10,608 nucleotides of DNA from Larix sibirica (GCA_004151065.3 NWUY0300091563.1:7531-18138); one strand, 5' to 3'; counted from the first letter of the stretch, positions 1 to 8,394 are shown. The notes: generated by a model from the letters alone, not told the origin. Numbers and translations: made by a program.

Positions 1-837
1 TTTGGAGGTTTGGTTGGGATTATTGGAGGAGACAAGTAGGAGACCCGGAGTCTTGGTTTTGCAAGGTGCCTGGAAGATCAAGGTAATCTTGTAATTTTTT
101 GCTATATGAATATAGATTGGACATCTTTCCCTTCCCACATTCAGTGTCTATCATTATTTTAGTTTGGCTTATAGTTTGAAGTTCATTTTATTTAACTAGT
201 TTAATCTTGTTAGAGTTGAATTTCAATATTTTTAGTAGCCAATCTATTTGAGGAAGATTTTTCATGGTTGTTTTGTAGTTCATTGATCAGGATCAAGTCT
301 AATTGGAGCAGAGAAAGCTAGGACCAATCGTCATAAAAAAGGTGTGACTAGCCTCTTCTTTATAATCTCTTAGATTATATTTGTTTGTAATTGCTCTTAA
401 GGAGTTTGTTTTGCTTGAATTTCAACCCTAGGGTGTCCATCTAAGTTAAAAACCAGTGCGTTGGTGATTGCCCCTGTCATTTGTATGAAATCCTTAAAAA
501 CAACATGGGTGGGAGATATTTTGGCTAAGTGTTAGGAAATCGATAAAAAAGCTAATGTGACACACTAGTAAGTGCTAGTTGAACAAGTGTTCCCAGTCCA
601 CCCTCACCCACTTCCCTAATGATTATCGCAAAAAGATGTGATTCTAGGCACATGTCTACCCACTTCATGCTCAATATTGACACCAACTACACCTTTTTGT
701 CAAGCTTCCTTGCTATTGTACACACAACACAAGTCTCCTACCCACTAAGTATCACTAACTTGTCCACAAATGGTATGAGAACTGACTACATTCTCCTTAG
801 GAAGTCCTTCCCAAGAATAAATTCAAAGTATGTATTA
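1..837. other. Left flank without a recognisable gene
   Basis: I see no coding region that I can defend here. Short open stretches exist, for example a 77-codon plus-strand frame at 619-852, but it runs across the left edge of LTR copy A, has no recognisable motif and has no partner elsewhere in the window. The first ~100 bases are G-rich and differ in texture from the AT-rich middle of the window; they could be the edge of another old element. A small perfect inverted repeat, ACTAG-N6-CTAGT, lies near 566-581. Confidence 0.5.
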
Positions 838-1084
838 TGTTACAAGGTATAAGAGAGGACCTACATCAATTACCTGTAGCTCTTTTTATAGAATACAATT
901 ACAAAAATCACCTCTTTCCCCAAATTGTCAATCCAATCCCTGAAGCTACCACATGCCTACCTCTGGCAGGTCCTGATCACTTCTTCTTTTTCACAACACC
1001 AATCCAAACTCACCCTACTACGCAAAACCCATAACTTGGCACAATCATGGATCTCGCTTTGAACTTTTGTCTCAATCACCTACC

Positions 1085-1127
1085 AAGATTGAATTCCTTA
1101 TCCACTTTGAGGCATCCATTATATATA
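1085..1127 (-). promoter_or_regulatory. Conserved LTR core with minus-strand TATA-like box
   Basis: This 43-bp block differs at only one position from 8642-8684 in copy B, while the sequence on either side is clearly more diverged. On the minus strand it starts with a run of alternating TA (TATATATA) followed by GTGGATGCCTCAAAG-like sequence, the arrangement expected for an LTR promoter with transcription running leftward. The match is seen directly; the promoter role is inferred from position inside the LTR and the TATA-like run. No transcription start can be placed. Confidence 0.45.
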
Positions 1128-1224
1128 TTAGCATTTCCAAGCTCTTATAAGCCCTTTGCTTCTAAGGTGGAGCCGATTTCCTGCATCCAACTTTAGTTCC
1201 TTTGTTGTCTTTCGTCCGTTGATC

Positions 1225-1390
1225 ATCTACGTCCGCAAGTGTGCCTGCAAGTCTGCCCAAAGCATGCGTGTTCATAAGTGCACCCATCACAAGTGTGTCT
1301 GACACATGTTTCATCACATGTTCACCTATCACGTGTGTTGCCACAAATTTGTTAACCACAAGTGTGTTTGTTGCAGTGTGCCTAGTGAGT
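1225..1390 (-). repeat. Degenerate minisatellite inside LTR copy A
   Basis: The plus strand repeats variants of CACAAGTGTGTCTG, CACATGTTCA and CAAGTGTGCCTG at intervals of roughly 20-30 bases. On the minus (element-sense) strand the array lies in an open frame of 90 codons (1162-1434). Its residues echo the repeat (VVNKFVATHV, VIGEHVMKHV, TLVMGALMNT), ending near LAGTLADVDD. LTR copy B has a matching array and a matching open frame. The frame is most likely a by-product of repeats whose spacing is often a multiple of three, but its openness in both copies is noted as a finding. Confidence 0.55.
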
Positions 1391-1625
1391 ATGCTTGGAT
1401 CCGCTTTGTCAAGTCCATCAAAGGTATTTATCACCGACTAAGGGGAGGCTCGACTACCTTGGTTTCACACATCGAAATTGTGCACCTAAGGTAACCCCAA
1501 GTCTTCTAAAGGAAACATGAACAATTTACCACTCCGTTCATATATCCAACAAGCAACATCTAGCATCATGATCTTCCTTGATGACCCTTCATGCCTGCCC
1601 AAAAATGCAAATACTGTGAATTGCA

Positions 1626-2395
1626 AACATACAACTTACAATTAAACTTTTACATTTGATGAAAAATGTTATACTGATCTTGATTAAACATCCATGATAA
1701 CCTCACTCTTTCATATTAAAAAAAATTAAATGAAACTTCAGTAAAAAACACAACTCCAAATAACCAACAATTCAAGTCTTGTAATATAGTCGTCCACCCA
1801 TTACTATTACGTTTGTTTCATTCTTCTTTAGTTAAAACTTGCTTTGTGTTGTTAGTTATATGATAACTTCCCCTTCAATTTTTTAAGTATTTTAGGGTAT
1901 CAACAAATATTTTGATAACTTGAACCTCAACCCATAATTTAGTTATATACAACCTATCACATCGCGTTAAAACAAACAAACACAATTTTAGGGAATCAAC
2001 AAGATGCTCTATTTAGAATTAAGGTATACAAACCTTATTAAGTTCACATTGTTTAATTATACTTATGATTACAATAACTTAATTCATATAAATCCTTTGG
2101 AGCTAACTTGCATTTTAATTGAAATATGTGAAAAGAAAAAAGATTAATGGATAATAATCTTATTTCAATGTTGAAAACAATTGTAAATAAATAGATTCTT
2201 GATTCTATGAGAAAAGACAATTTCTATTTTGTTATTTTAATAATCATATATAAATTTAAAATTTTGTTTAATTATGTTTGTAGGTATATTAAATTTCAAT
2301 TTTACTATTATTATAAACAAATTAATATTGATTTATAAAAAAACATTTTTATTATTATTATAAACAAATTAATATTAATTTACCAAAAAATTCAT
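1626..2395. other. AT-rich non-coding body of unit 1, left part
   Basis: No gene is seen. All frames are closed by frequent stops, as expected at this base composition. The stretch has a counterpart in unit 2 starting at about 4013. The segment around 1993-2270 (AATCAACAAGATGCTCTATT onward) corresponds to a segment that is present twice in unit 2. Confidence 0.7.
2306..2385. repeat. 47-bp-period direct repeat, two copies
   Basis: TATTATTATAAACAAATTAA-like sequence occurs at about 2306-2338 and again at about 2353-2385, both followed by TATT(G/A)ATTTA and an A run. The offset is 47 bases. Unit 2 keeps only one copy (about 5042-5085), so the local duplication arose in unit 1 after the large duplication, or was lost from unit 2. 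Confidence 0.75.
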
Positions 2396-2400
2396 AATAT

Positions 2401-2604
2401 GTCTTCTAAAATTCTATCACCCTTTTTTATGATAAACATGACTAGTCCTTCTTTGCATCCTGATTTAACAACACATTTGAAAATAAAAATGACAAATCCT
2501 TCTATAGATGGGAATAGTATGTCTTGTAAAATTCTATCACCTTTTTATAAGAAAAATTACAAGTCGTGTAAAATTCTATCACCTTTTTATAATAAAAATT
2601 ACAA
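2401..2604. repeat. 42-bp tandem repeat with a third, offset copy
   Basis: Two adjacent 42-bp copies occupy 2521-2562 and 2563-2604 and differ at only two positions. Each starts GTCNTGTAAAATTCTATCAC, continues CTTTTTATAA, and ends AAAAATTACAA. A more diverged copy starts at 2401. Because 42 is a multiple of three, the plus strand stays open for 135 codons (2399-2806) and spells a repeated KILSPFY motif. The second half of that frame is ordinary AT-rich sequence, and unit 2 does not keep it open, so I treat it as repeat DNA, not a gene. Related pieces recur in unit 2 between 5090 and 5440. Confidence 0.8.
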
Positions 2605-2995
2605 GTACTTTTCTAGATGTTCTTGTTTTAGCAACACATTTGAATATAATAGAATATATATTTTTAATTTATGTCCACTCTATAAGAGCATTTGCATATG
2701 TTTTGGCCTTACATTAGAATATTGTTTTTTGGGGTTATTTCCCCCTCTTATTTTTTTTTTAGCATTTGCAGATTTTGTTTGTACAATTTTGTATTTTGTT
2801 CTTTGATTGGTGATACTGAACTTTATCTTTGTTTGGTGATATTGAACTTTATATTATAATAGAGAAAGACTTTAGAAGATTTAATTAAGGCAATTTAAAA
2901 GTTAAAAAAATTAGGTATATATATTTTCTAAGTAATTTAAAATGATTGAGAAAATTTTATTTTATAATAATTTTATAAATATAGTTGTGTAAAGA

Positions 2996-3017
2996 AATTA
3001 ATTAATCATAATTAATT
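2996..3017. repeat. Perfect 9-bp inverted repeat, AT-only stem
   Basis: AATTAATTA is followed by the four bases ATCA and its reverse complement TAATTAATT. In AT-rich DNA such short palindromes arise often by chance. The matching part of unit 2 does not keep it. Confidence 0.5.
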
Positions 3018-3246
3018 ATCAAAGTTTAGAGTTTAGTATTAGAGCAATGAAAATTGAATTGAACATTGATAACATCCTTTATAATACCTTGTAATCATAA
3101 AAATTTGAAAAAACTCGATGATTCACTGTTTAATCCATGATTATTAAAGGTTTTAGACCCTGGCTCTTGTCTTTCTAAAATTCCTCTATTGTGACTTCCT
3201 CCAACATACATTGATTATCATGGTATGGAATAAAAGCTTGCAAAAA

Positions 3247-3268
3247 AAGTAGTTACTTTTAACTACTT
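3247..3268. repeat. Perfect 9-bp hairpin in unit 1
   Basis: AAGTAGTTA, loop CTTT, TAACTACTT forms a perfect 9-bp stem. The corresponding place in unit 2 (about 5982-6000) is altered and cannot pair the same way, so the hairpin is not conserved between the duplicates. It is not followed by features that would make it a terminator. Confidence 0.5.
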
Positions 3269-3783
3269 CAGTGTTTTTTCCTTTTTATGTAAATTAAAAA
3301 AAACCACACTCATATGAGAAATATCATTGGAACTAAGTCATAGTGTCATCTAATTTTTGCAGTTTAAAAGAAAATAAAAACAAAATTAATTTTTTTCCAA
3401 ATTTCTTATCTATTTCACAATGTTTTAGTTTATTTTCACTAAACACCCCCAAAAAAAAATACTATGAGTTGTTAATGTTGCCAACATAAATCAAAATGGA
3501 TTCATATATCAACAATGTAAGTACATGGAAATTGGGTATACTCCCTTAAATTCATTTAAAGTTTAGAATTTGAAGAACATAGGTTTTATTTAGAATTTGA
3601 AGATTTCAATATATTTATTTAATAAGAGAAGTTAAAAAAAAAATTATGATAATGTATTTATTTCAAAATTTAATTAAAAATAATATTTAACTTAGTAATT
3701 ATTTTTATATTAATATGTTTTTTTTAATTAATTGATTATATTAAAACATAAAAATTATAGGAAAATTAATTTGGTTGGTCGAC

Positions 3784-4012
3784 GTTTGGATCAATTTGGT
3801 TAAGTCCATCAAAGGTATTGTTCACCGACTAAGGGGAGGCTCATCTCCCTTGGGTCTGCACATCTCGATTATGCACTCAAGGTAACCCCAAGTCTTCTAA
3901 AGGAAACATGAACAATTCACCACTTTGTTGATCTATCCAACAAGCGAAGTCTAACATCGTGATCTTCCTCAACAACCCTCCTTGCTCGCCCAAATTATGT
4001 CAATCACAAGTA
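3784..4012 (-). mobile_element. LTR fragment (copy C) at the head of unit 2
   Basis: This is the right-hand third of the LTR, matching 1393-1625 and, more weakly, 8956-9183. Shared landmarks include AAGTCCATCAAAGGTATT, CCGACTAAGGGGAGGCTC, GGTAACCCCAAGTCTTCTAA and AGGAAACATGAACAATT. The remaining two thirds of the LTR, including the TATA-like core, are absent here because the unit boundary cuts the LTR at GTTTGGATC. The fragment is closer to copy A than to copy B, as expected if it was duplicated from A. Confidence 0.75.
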
Positions 4013-4339
4013 GAGGAATTACAATTACGCGTTTACATTTTATTGAAAATTCCATATTGATTATGATTCAACAACCACAATAACCTCACTTTTTCATATT
4101 AAAAAAAAACTTTAATAAAAAAAAACACAACCCCAAATAACCAAAAATTAAATATCATAATATAGTTGTCCACCATTGTTGTTATGTTGGTTTCATTCTT
4201 CTTTAATTAAAACTTGCCCCGTGGAATCTTTTAAGTATTTAAAGGGTAGACAAAATATTTTGATAACTTGAACCTCAACTCATAATTTAGTTATGTACAA
4301 CCTATCACATCACGTTAGAGAAAACAAACATAATTTTAG

Positions 4340-5040
4340 GGTTTATAATTTAGGTGTATAAGCTTTATCAAGTTCATCAAGTTTAATTTTTTTATGATCA
4401 CAAAACTTAATTTGTATAAGTATTTTGGAGTTAACTTGTATCATAAGCTCAATTGAAAATAGTGTGGAGAGAAGGATTAATGGATACAAATCCTATTTAT
4501 ATATTGAAAATAATTCTAAAGAAATAGATTCTTGATTTTACTATAAACAACAAATCCTATTTTGTTATTTTATTTAGTTATGCTCACATAAATGTAAAAT
4601 TCTATTTAGTTATGTTCACATAAATGTAAAATTATATTTAGTTATACTTACGCGTACATTGGCTTTTCAATTTTACTATTTATTTGTAGGGCATCAACAA
4701 GATGCTCTATTCATAATTAAGGTGTATAAGCTTTATCAAGTTCACTTAGTTTAATTCTATTTATAATCACAAAATTCAATTTGTATAAATATTTTGGAGT
4801 TAACTTGAATCATAAACTCAATTGAAAATAGTGTGGTGAAAAAGATTAATGGATAGAAATCCTATTTCAATATTAAAAACAATTCTAAAAAAATAGATTT
4901 TTTATTTTATTAGAAAAAAAATTCTTATTTTGTTATTCTAATCTAATTATATTTAATCATGCTTATCTAAATGTAAAATTCCATTTAATTATACTTATAT
5001 ATACATTATCTTTTCTATTTTATTAATAATATTCAATCTT
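4340..5040. repeat. Internal duplication in unit 2, 368-bp offset
   Basis: AGGTGTATAAGCTTTATCAA occurs at 4352 and again at 4720, and the following blocks keep the same order: TTTTGGAGTTAACTTG, CTCAATTGAAAATAGTGTGG, GATTAATGGATA, AATCCTATTT and AAATAGATT. Unit 1 has one counterpart (about 1993-2290). The second copy retains the unit 1-like start ATCAACAAGATGCTCTATT, while the first copy has lost it. Confidence 0.8.
4571..4660. repeat. 32-bp tandem repeat, about 2.6 copies
   Basis: Copies start at 4571, 4603 and 4635. The first two are TATTTAGTTATG(C/T)TCACAT followed by AAATGTAAAATT and differ at only two or so positions. The third keeps TATTTAGTTAT and then diverges. A related single segment lies at about 4950-4990 in the second half of the 368-bp duplication. 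Confidence 0.8.
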
Positions 5041-5089
5041 CTTATTAATAGAAATAAATTAATATTAATTTTATAAAAAAAATCATAAT

Positions 5090-5460
5090 ATATCTTATAA
5101 AATGATATCATTTAATTTAATTTTTTTATAAATGCTAATAATATGTCTTCTATAATTCTAAAAAAAATTTATAAGAAAAATGACAAATCCTTCTATACAT
5201 ACTCCTATTTTAACAAAATATTTGAATATTATCATTTGAATATAATAATAAAATATATTTTTTAATTTTAAAAATGACAAGTCCTTCTATATATATGCTA
5301 ATAGTATGTCTTGTAAATTCCTATTTTTTAATTATAAAAATGCCAAGTCCTTCTATATATGCTCATAATTTGTATTGTAAAATCCTATCACCTTTTTATA
5401 ATAAAAATGACTAGTCCTTCAAGAGATGCTCCAGTTTTAGGAACACATTTAATATAATAT
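5090..5460. repeat. Degenerate sub-repeats related to the 42-bp family
   Basis: Scattered copies of TATGTCTT(G/C)TA, CTATCACCTTTTTATAATAA, AAAATGAC(A/T)AGTCCTTCTA and TTTAACAACACATTTGAATA recur with irregular spacing and heavy A/T decay. The best-preserved copy is at 5377-5460. The set matches 2395-2650 in unit 1, where the 42-bp pair is cleaner. Confidence 0.65.
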
Positions 5461-6498
5461 AGTATATTTTTTAATTTATGTCCACTCCATAAGAGCATTT
5501 CATAAGTTTTGGCCATAGATTAGAATACATATTTTTTTGTTTTATCTCCATTCTTTATAGCATTTGCAGATTTTGTTAGTACAATCTTGCACTTTGTTCG
5601 ATGATAATGAACTTCCCAAGTTACACTAAAAAATAAAAAATGAAATTCTTAAGTTAATGGTGAAACACTTTAACAATCGGGTAATTTAAAAGTAAAAAAA
5701 AATACATATATTTTTAAGTAATTTAAGTTAAATTTGATTGGATATTTAAAAAAAATATTTTATAAATATAGTTATATAAAAAAATTAAATAATATTGATA
5801 AAAAATTCGATTATTAAAATTTGATAATAAAATAATGAAAATTGAATTAAATATTAATAACATCCTCCATAATACCTTGATTATCACCTTTCTAAAAGTT
5901 ATGCAACACCAACTCAAATTCCTCTCTTCCGACTTCCTCAAACATAGATTGATTATCACCATATGAAAAGGCTTGGAAAAAAGCAGTCACTTTAACTATA
6001 ATTATTGTCACTATATTTTCCTCTTTGTGTAGATTAAAAAAAACCACATACATATAAGAAATACAATTGAAACTCAGAATCATACTGTTATCTAATTTTA
6101 TTTAGGAAAAAAATTAAATATTTTCCAAATTTTTATTTATTTCACAAAATTTTAATTTATTTTACACAAACACCATAAAAACAAGAATAATACAAGACAA
6201 GTTGTTAATAATGCCAACGTCAATCAAAATGGGTACATATGTCAACAATGTAAGTAAAGGGCAATTGGGGTATAATTTAAGGTTTAGAATTTGAAGAATA
6301 TAGATTTCATTTAGAATTTGAAGATTTTAATATATTTTTTTAATAAAAATAAGATTTACGTTAATGTGTTTATTAAAAATTTAATTAAAAAGTAGTTTTT
6401 AACGTAGTAATTATTTTCATATTAATTTATATTTTTTAAAAATTAATTGATTATATTAAAACATGAAAATTATAGGAAAATTAGTTTGATTGGTTGAC
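5461..6498. other. AT-rich non-coding right part of unit 2
   Basis: No gene is supported. Two short minus-strand open stretches (5723-5962 and 5892-6083) are present but are absent or closed in the matching part of unit 1, have no recognised motif and overlap each other, so they look like chance. Confidence 0.6.
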
Positions 6499-6711
6499 CA
6501 TAAGGAAACTAGACTAGCCATAAAACATAAGGTCCCTATCGAGGACTGCTCACTGTTTGAAAGCTTGAGTTTTTTATAACAAAAAATAACAAAAAATGCT
6601 ATTGTTTGTAGCTATGACATGAGCTTGAACTAGAGTTATTATGTTATGGCTATGATAAATAGAAAAAAAAAACTGAAATGAAAAGCATCATAATAGAGAT
6701 AGGAGAAGTGG
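6499..6711. other. Unique spacer right of the tandem duplication
   Basis: The sequence after the end of unit 2 has no counterpart after unit 1 and marks the right breakpoint of the duplication. It contains a small direct repeat of AACAAAAAAT at about 6579-6598 and no supported gene. Confidence 0.55.
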
Positions 6712-6713
6712 CC

Positions 6714-7733
6714 TTAATCATCGATGATGGATATTATAGGCACCTCTTGGGAATATGTAGAAGGCTGAGTCGCTATGCAAGGAGCCAAACTCATGAATTC
6801 AAACCCAACTATTGCATTAGCAATTATGTTAAGTTTCTCATGGATTATCTTCATCTGCAATTGCTTCTTATTCATATGTAGCAAGATTTCCTTCTTCTCC
6901 TGATGATCCATTAAGACCTTATCCAACAACAATTTGGTGTGCCAATAGAGTATGATGGTCTGGAGGTATTTGGAATCACTAGTTTTGGAGGTGCCCACAT
7001 CAGGAACCCAAGCCTTCATATCCTTGCAAATTTCACTGCCTAGAGTAACCTCTAGTTTGCTTTTGACCCAATTTTCCACTTTAGCAATCTCATGTTTGAT
7101 GCAAGAAGGAATTTTCTTATGGTAGCGTGATGTCGAAGCCTCTACCTCCTAAAGGATGTGAGGCCAGTGGGAGAATTCCTTCCCTTGGTTACAAGCTGGT
7201 CAAGTGCCCATAGTGCAAGCCATCATGTTGTCTGAAGAGTCTTCGGTACAGGCCCAAGACAAGATAATGTAATCGGGCTTGGCATAGATCCAAAATGAAA
7301 CCGTGAAACCGACATAGACCCAAAACAAATCAATGAAACTAGGCTCGTCTAATTCAATGTCATAGACCCAAAATGAGATAGCGATATCAGTGTTGTCTAA
7401 TCCTATGGAACAAACCAAAAACATAATTGCAAAAGAGAGTTTGTTTAAGATGAAACAAGAGACTGAGCATAATACCATGCAATTACCATTGACTTGGTCC
7501 ATCAGAGTTGTTGTTGGGGTTAGCACAAAAGAAAGAAACAATCTAACCCAATGCACCTAATACCCAATCCTTTTCATGATGGTTGGAGCATCTTGCAATG
7601 GCAGGCCATTGAAACCATATATTATTCCCATGCATGGGGAGGAATGAGCTCGTACGCATTGGTATAGTTTAAGCTCATTGCACATGCAGGAACGATGGAG
7701 GATCAACAAATGATTTTCTTGAGGAAATTCTAG
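6714..7733 (-). pseudogene. Decayed open frame of about 340 codons, unknown product
   Basis: One minus-strand frame stays open from about 7733 (just after an in-frame TAG) to a TAA at 6714-6716, interrupted only by TAG at 7557-7559, TGA at 7200-7202 and TAG at 7149-7151. A random frame of this length and base content should contain many more stops, and no frameshift is needed, so this looks like eroded coding DNA. The amino half reads, for example, IIYGFNGLPLQDAPTI and then a hydrophobic stretch. The middle repeats an FWVY/FWIY motif three times with 10- and 16-residue spacing. The carboxyl half is charged and probably helical, with KKIPSCIKHEIAKVENWV and a K/E/Q/L-rich segment around EKKEILLHMNKKQLQMK that could form a coiled coil. 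I do not recognise the family; an old retroelement gag-like protein or a host gene relic are both possible. No start codon can be fixed: the segments after the stops begin with GTG, which is unlikely to be a real start in a plant. Confidence 0.5.
7283..7376 (-). repeat. Three CATAGACCCAAAA-type repeats within the decayed frame
   Basis: CATAGATCCAAAATGA, CATAGACCCAAAACAA and CATAGACCCAAAATGA start at 7283, 7313 and 7361. Spacings of 30 and 48 bases are multiples of three, so on the minus strand each copy encodes the same FW(V/I)Y motif. Confidence 0.65.
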
Positions 7734-7750
7734 CTACTTCATTTATGATG

Positions 7751-7813
7751 CGGGACATGGGAGAAACTGGAGGGGCTACCACGTCCCTGGACTGGGGACC
7801 CTCCATGTCCCCA
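7751..7813. repeat. GGGAC-rich inverted repeats
   Basis: GGGACATGGGA near 7752 is mirrored by TCCATGTCCCC near 7803-7813. Inside, TGGGGAC (7793-7799) pairs with GTCCCCA (7807-7813) across a seven-base loop, and GTCCC (7783) pairs with GGGAC (7795). The cluster is much more GC-rich than its surroundings. Its function, if any, is unknown. Confidence 0.5.
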
Positions 7814-7843
7814 ATTTTCCTCACCCAAATTAGGGATTTTCTC

Positions 7844-7889
7844 ATTAATAACTTATTTATATTCACATTAATAACTTATTTATATTTTA
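7844..7889. repeat. 23-bp tandem duplication
   Basis: ATTAATAACTTATTTATATT is present at 7844 and again at 7867, each followed by three bases that differ (CAC and TTA). It is a recent slippage-type duplication in an AT-rich stretch. Confidence 0.85.
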
Positions 7890-8394
7890 TAATTAAATTT
7901 TGTTATTGTTATTCATTTTAATTATTTAATAAAATTGCCTCTAATTGCTTACCCATAAGGAAATTCTCAAGAATATTCCCTTTAAATTTATGAATGTTGA
8001 TAGTTTATTGTCATAGACCTAGGAGTCTTGCCTAAAAATTTTATTTTTCTCATCTTTGGTCATGCAACACTACCTTTCATTAGCCATAGTGGTTTAACCA
8101 ACTAATTCCTAATGCAATTGGCCTATACCTCTTTTCCTAAGGTCTACCCATAACTTCTCCTTAGATTACAATATGTTAGAAGTGCAAGTTTAACCAAGTT
8201 ATCCAACAATAGTTACTTGTCCAACTGTGGCCTTTAAACATCAAATAAATACTTGTACTTAGCTAATATTACAACACTTAGCCAGTACAATGCATTGCAA
8301 GAAGCATGACAACATTCATCAAATCAAAGAGAACAACGTGCACATGTGCAACTGACACCCAAGTTAGATACCTTAAACTTTAATAGTTGAAGTA
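7890..8394. other. Non-coding stretch left of LTR copy B
   Basis: No gene is supported on either strand. A perfect 12-bp palindrome, TGCACATGTGCA, lies at 8339-8350. The last bases before the LTR are AAGTA, which would be one side of a target duplication; the partner LTR is outside the window, so this cannot be tested here. Confidence 0.55.

Larger units (their letters stand above)
838..1625 (-). mobile_element. LTR copy A, solo or truncated chromovirus LTR
   Basis: This stretch aligns end to end with 8395-9183, and the two inferred lengths (788 and 789 bp) agree. Both begin TGTTACAA on the plus strand, share a nearly identical core (1085-1127 against 8642-8684), and end about 25 bp after a conserved GCCTGCCC/GCTTGCCC. 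Copy B adjoins a polypurine tract and a minus-strand integrase, so the LTR orientation here is also minus. Copy A has neither a polypurine tract on its right (1626 onward) nor an obvious primer-binding site on its left, so it looks solo or broken. No matching 5-bp target duplication is visible (tatta on the left, aacat on the right). The left edge is uncertain by about 10 bp because AAGTATG precedes both copies. The right third, from 1393, is also the head of a tandem duplication. Confidence 0.7.
1393..3783. repeat. Tandem duplication unit 1 (about 2.39 kb)
   Basis: The unit begins inside LTR copy A at GCTTGGATC and ends at GGTTGGTCGAC. It can be followed block by block in unit 2 (3784-6498). 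Shared blocks include the LTR tail (1410-1610 with 3800-4000), a stretch around CATCCATGATAACCTCAC (1690) with ACCACAATAACCTCAC (4075), the AGCATTTGCAGATTTTGTT block (2761 and 5559), and the terminal block ending AATTGATTATATTAAAACAT (3729 and 6443). Divergence between the units is substantial and there are many indels, so the duplication is old. No coding region is supported; most of the unit is A/T runs. Confidence 0.8.
2605..3783. other. AT-rich non-coding body of unit 1, right part
   Basis: No gene is supported. The stretch aligns in blocks with about 5440-6498 of unit 2, including TTTTGGCCTTACATTAGAAT (2700) with TTTTGGCCATAGATTAGAAT (5509) and GATTATCATGGTATGGAATA (3211) with GATTATCACCATATGAAAAG (5951). 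It contains two small perfect hairpins listed separately. Confidence 0.7.
3784..6498. repeat. Tandem duplication unit 2 (about 2.72 kb)
   Basis: The unit starts GTTTGGATC directly after the end of unit 1 and ends GATTGGTTGAC, matching the last bases of unit 1 (GGTTGGTCGAC). It is about 320 bp longer than unit 1, largely because an internal segment is present twice with an offset of 368 bp (4340-4700 and 4700-5040). No coding region is supported. The repeat order LTR fragment, AT-rich body, LTR fragment, AT-rich body is a head-to-tail duplication. Confidence 0.8.

Noticed and set aside
619-852. 77-codon plus-strand open frame in the left flank
   Set aside because: No motif, no conserved copy, and it crosses the left boundary of LTR copy A.
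2399-2806. 135-codon plus-strand open frame
   Set aside because: Its first half is the 42-bp repeat read in phase and its second half is AT-rich sequence; the duplicate in unit 2 is not open and no family motif is present.
4571-4660. CRISPR-like array
   Set aside because: The 32-bp units abut with no spacers and decay by the third copy; this is a simple tandem repeat in eukaryotic DNA.
5723-6083. Two overlapping minus-strand open stretches in unit 2
   Set aside because: They are not kept in unit 1 and have the low-complexity I/F/N/K composition expected from random AT-rich DNA.
6760-6830. Possible tRNA-like stretch
   Set aside because: No convincing A and B boxes or cloverleaf could be found.
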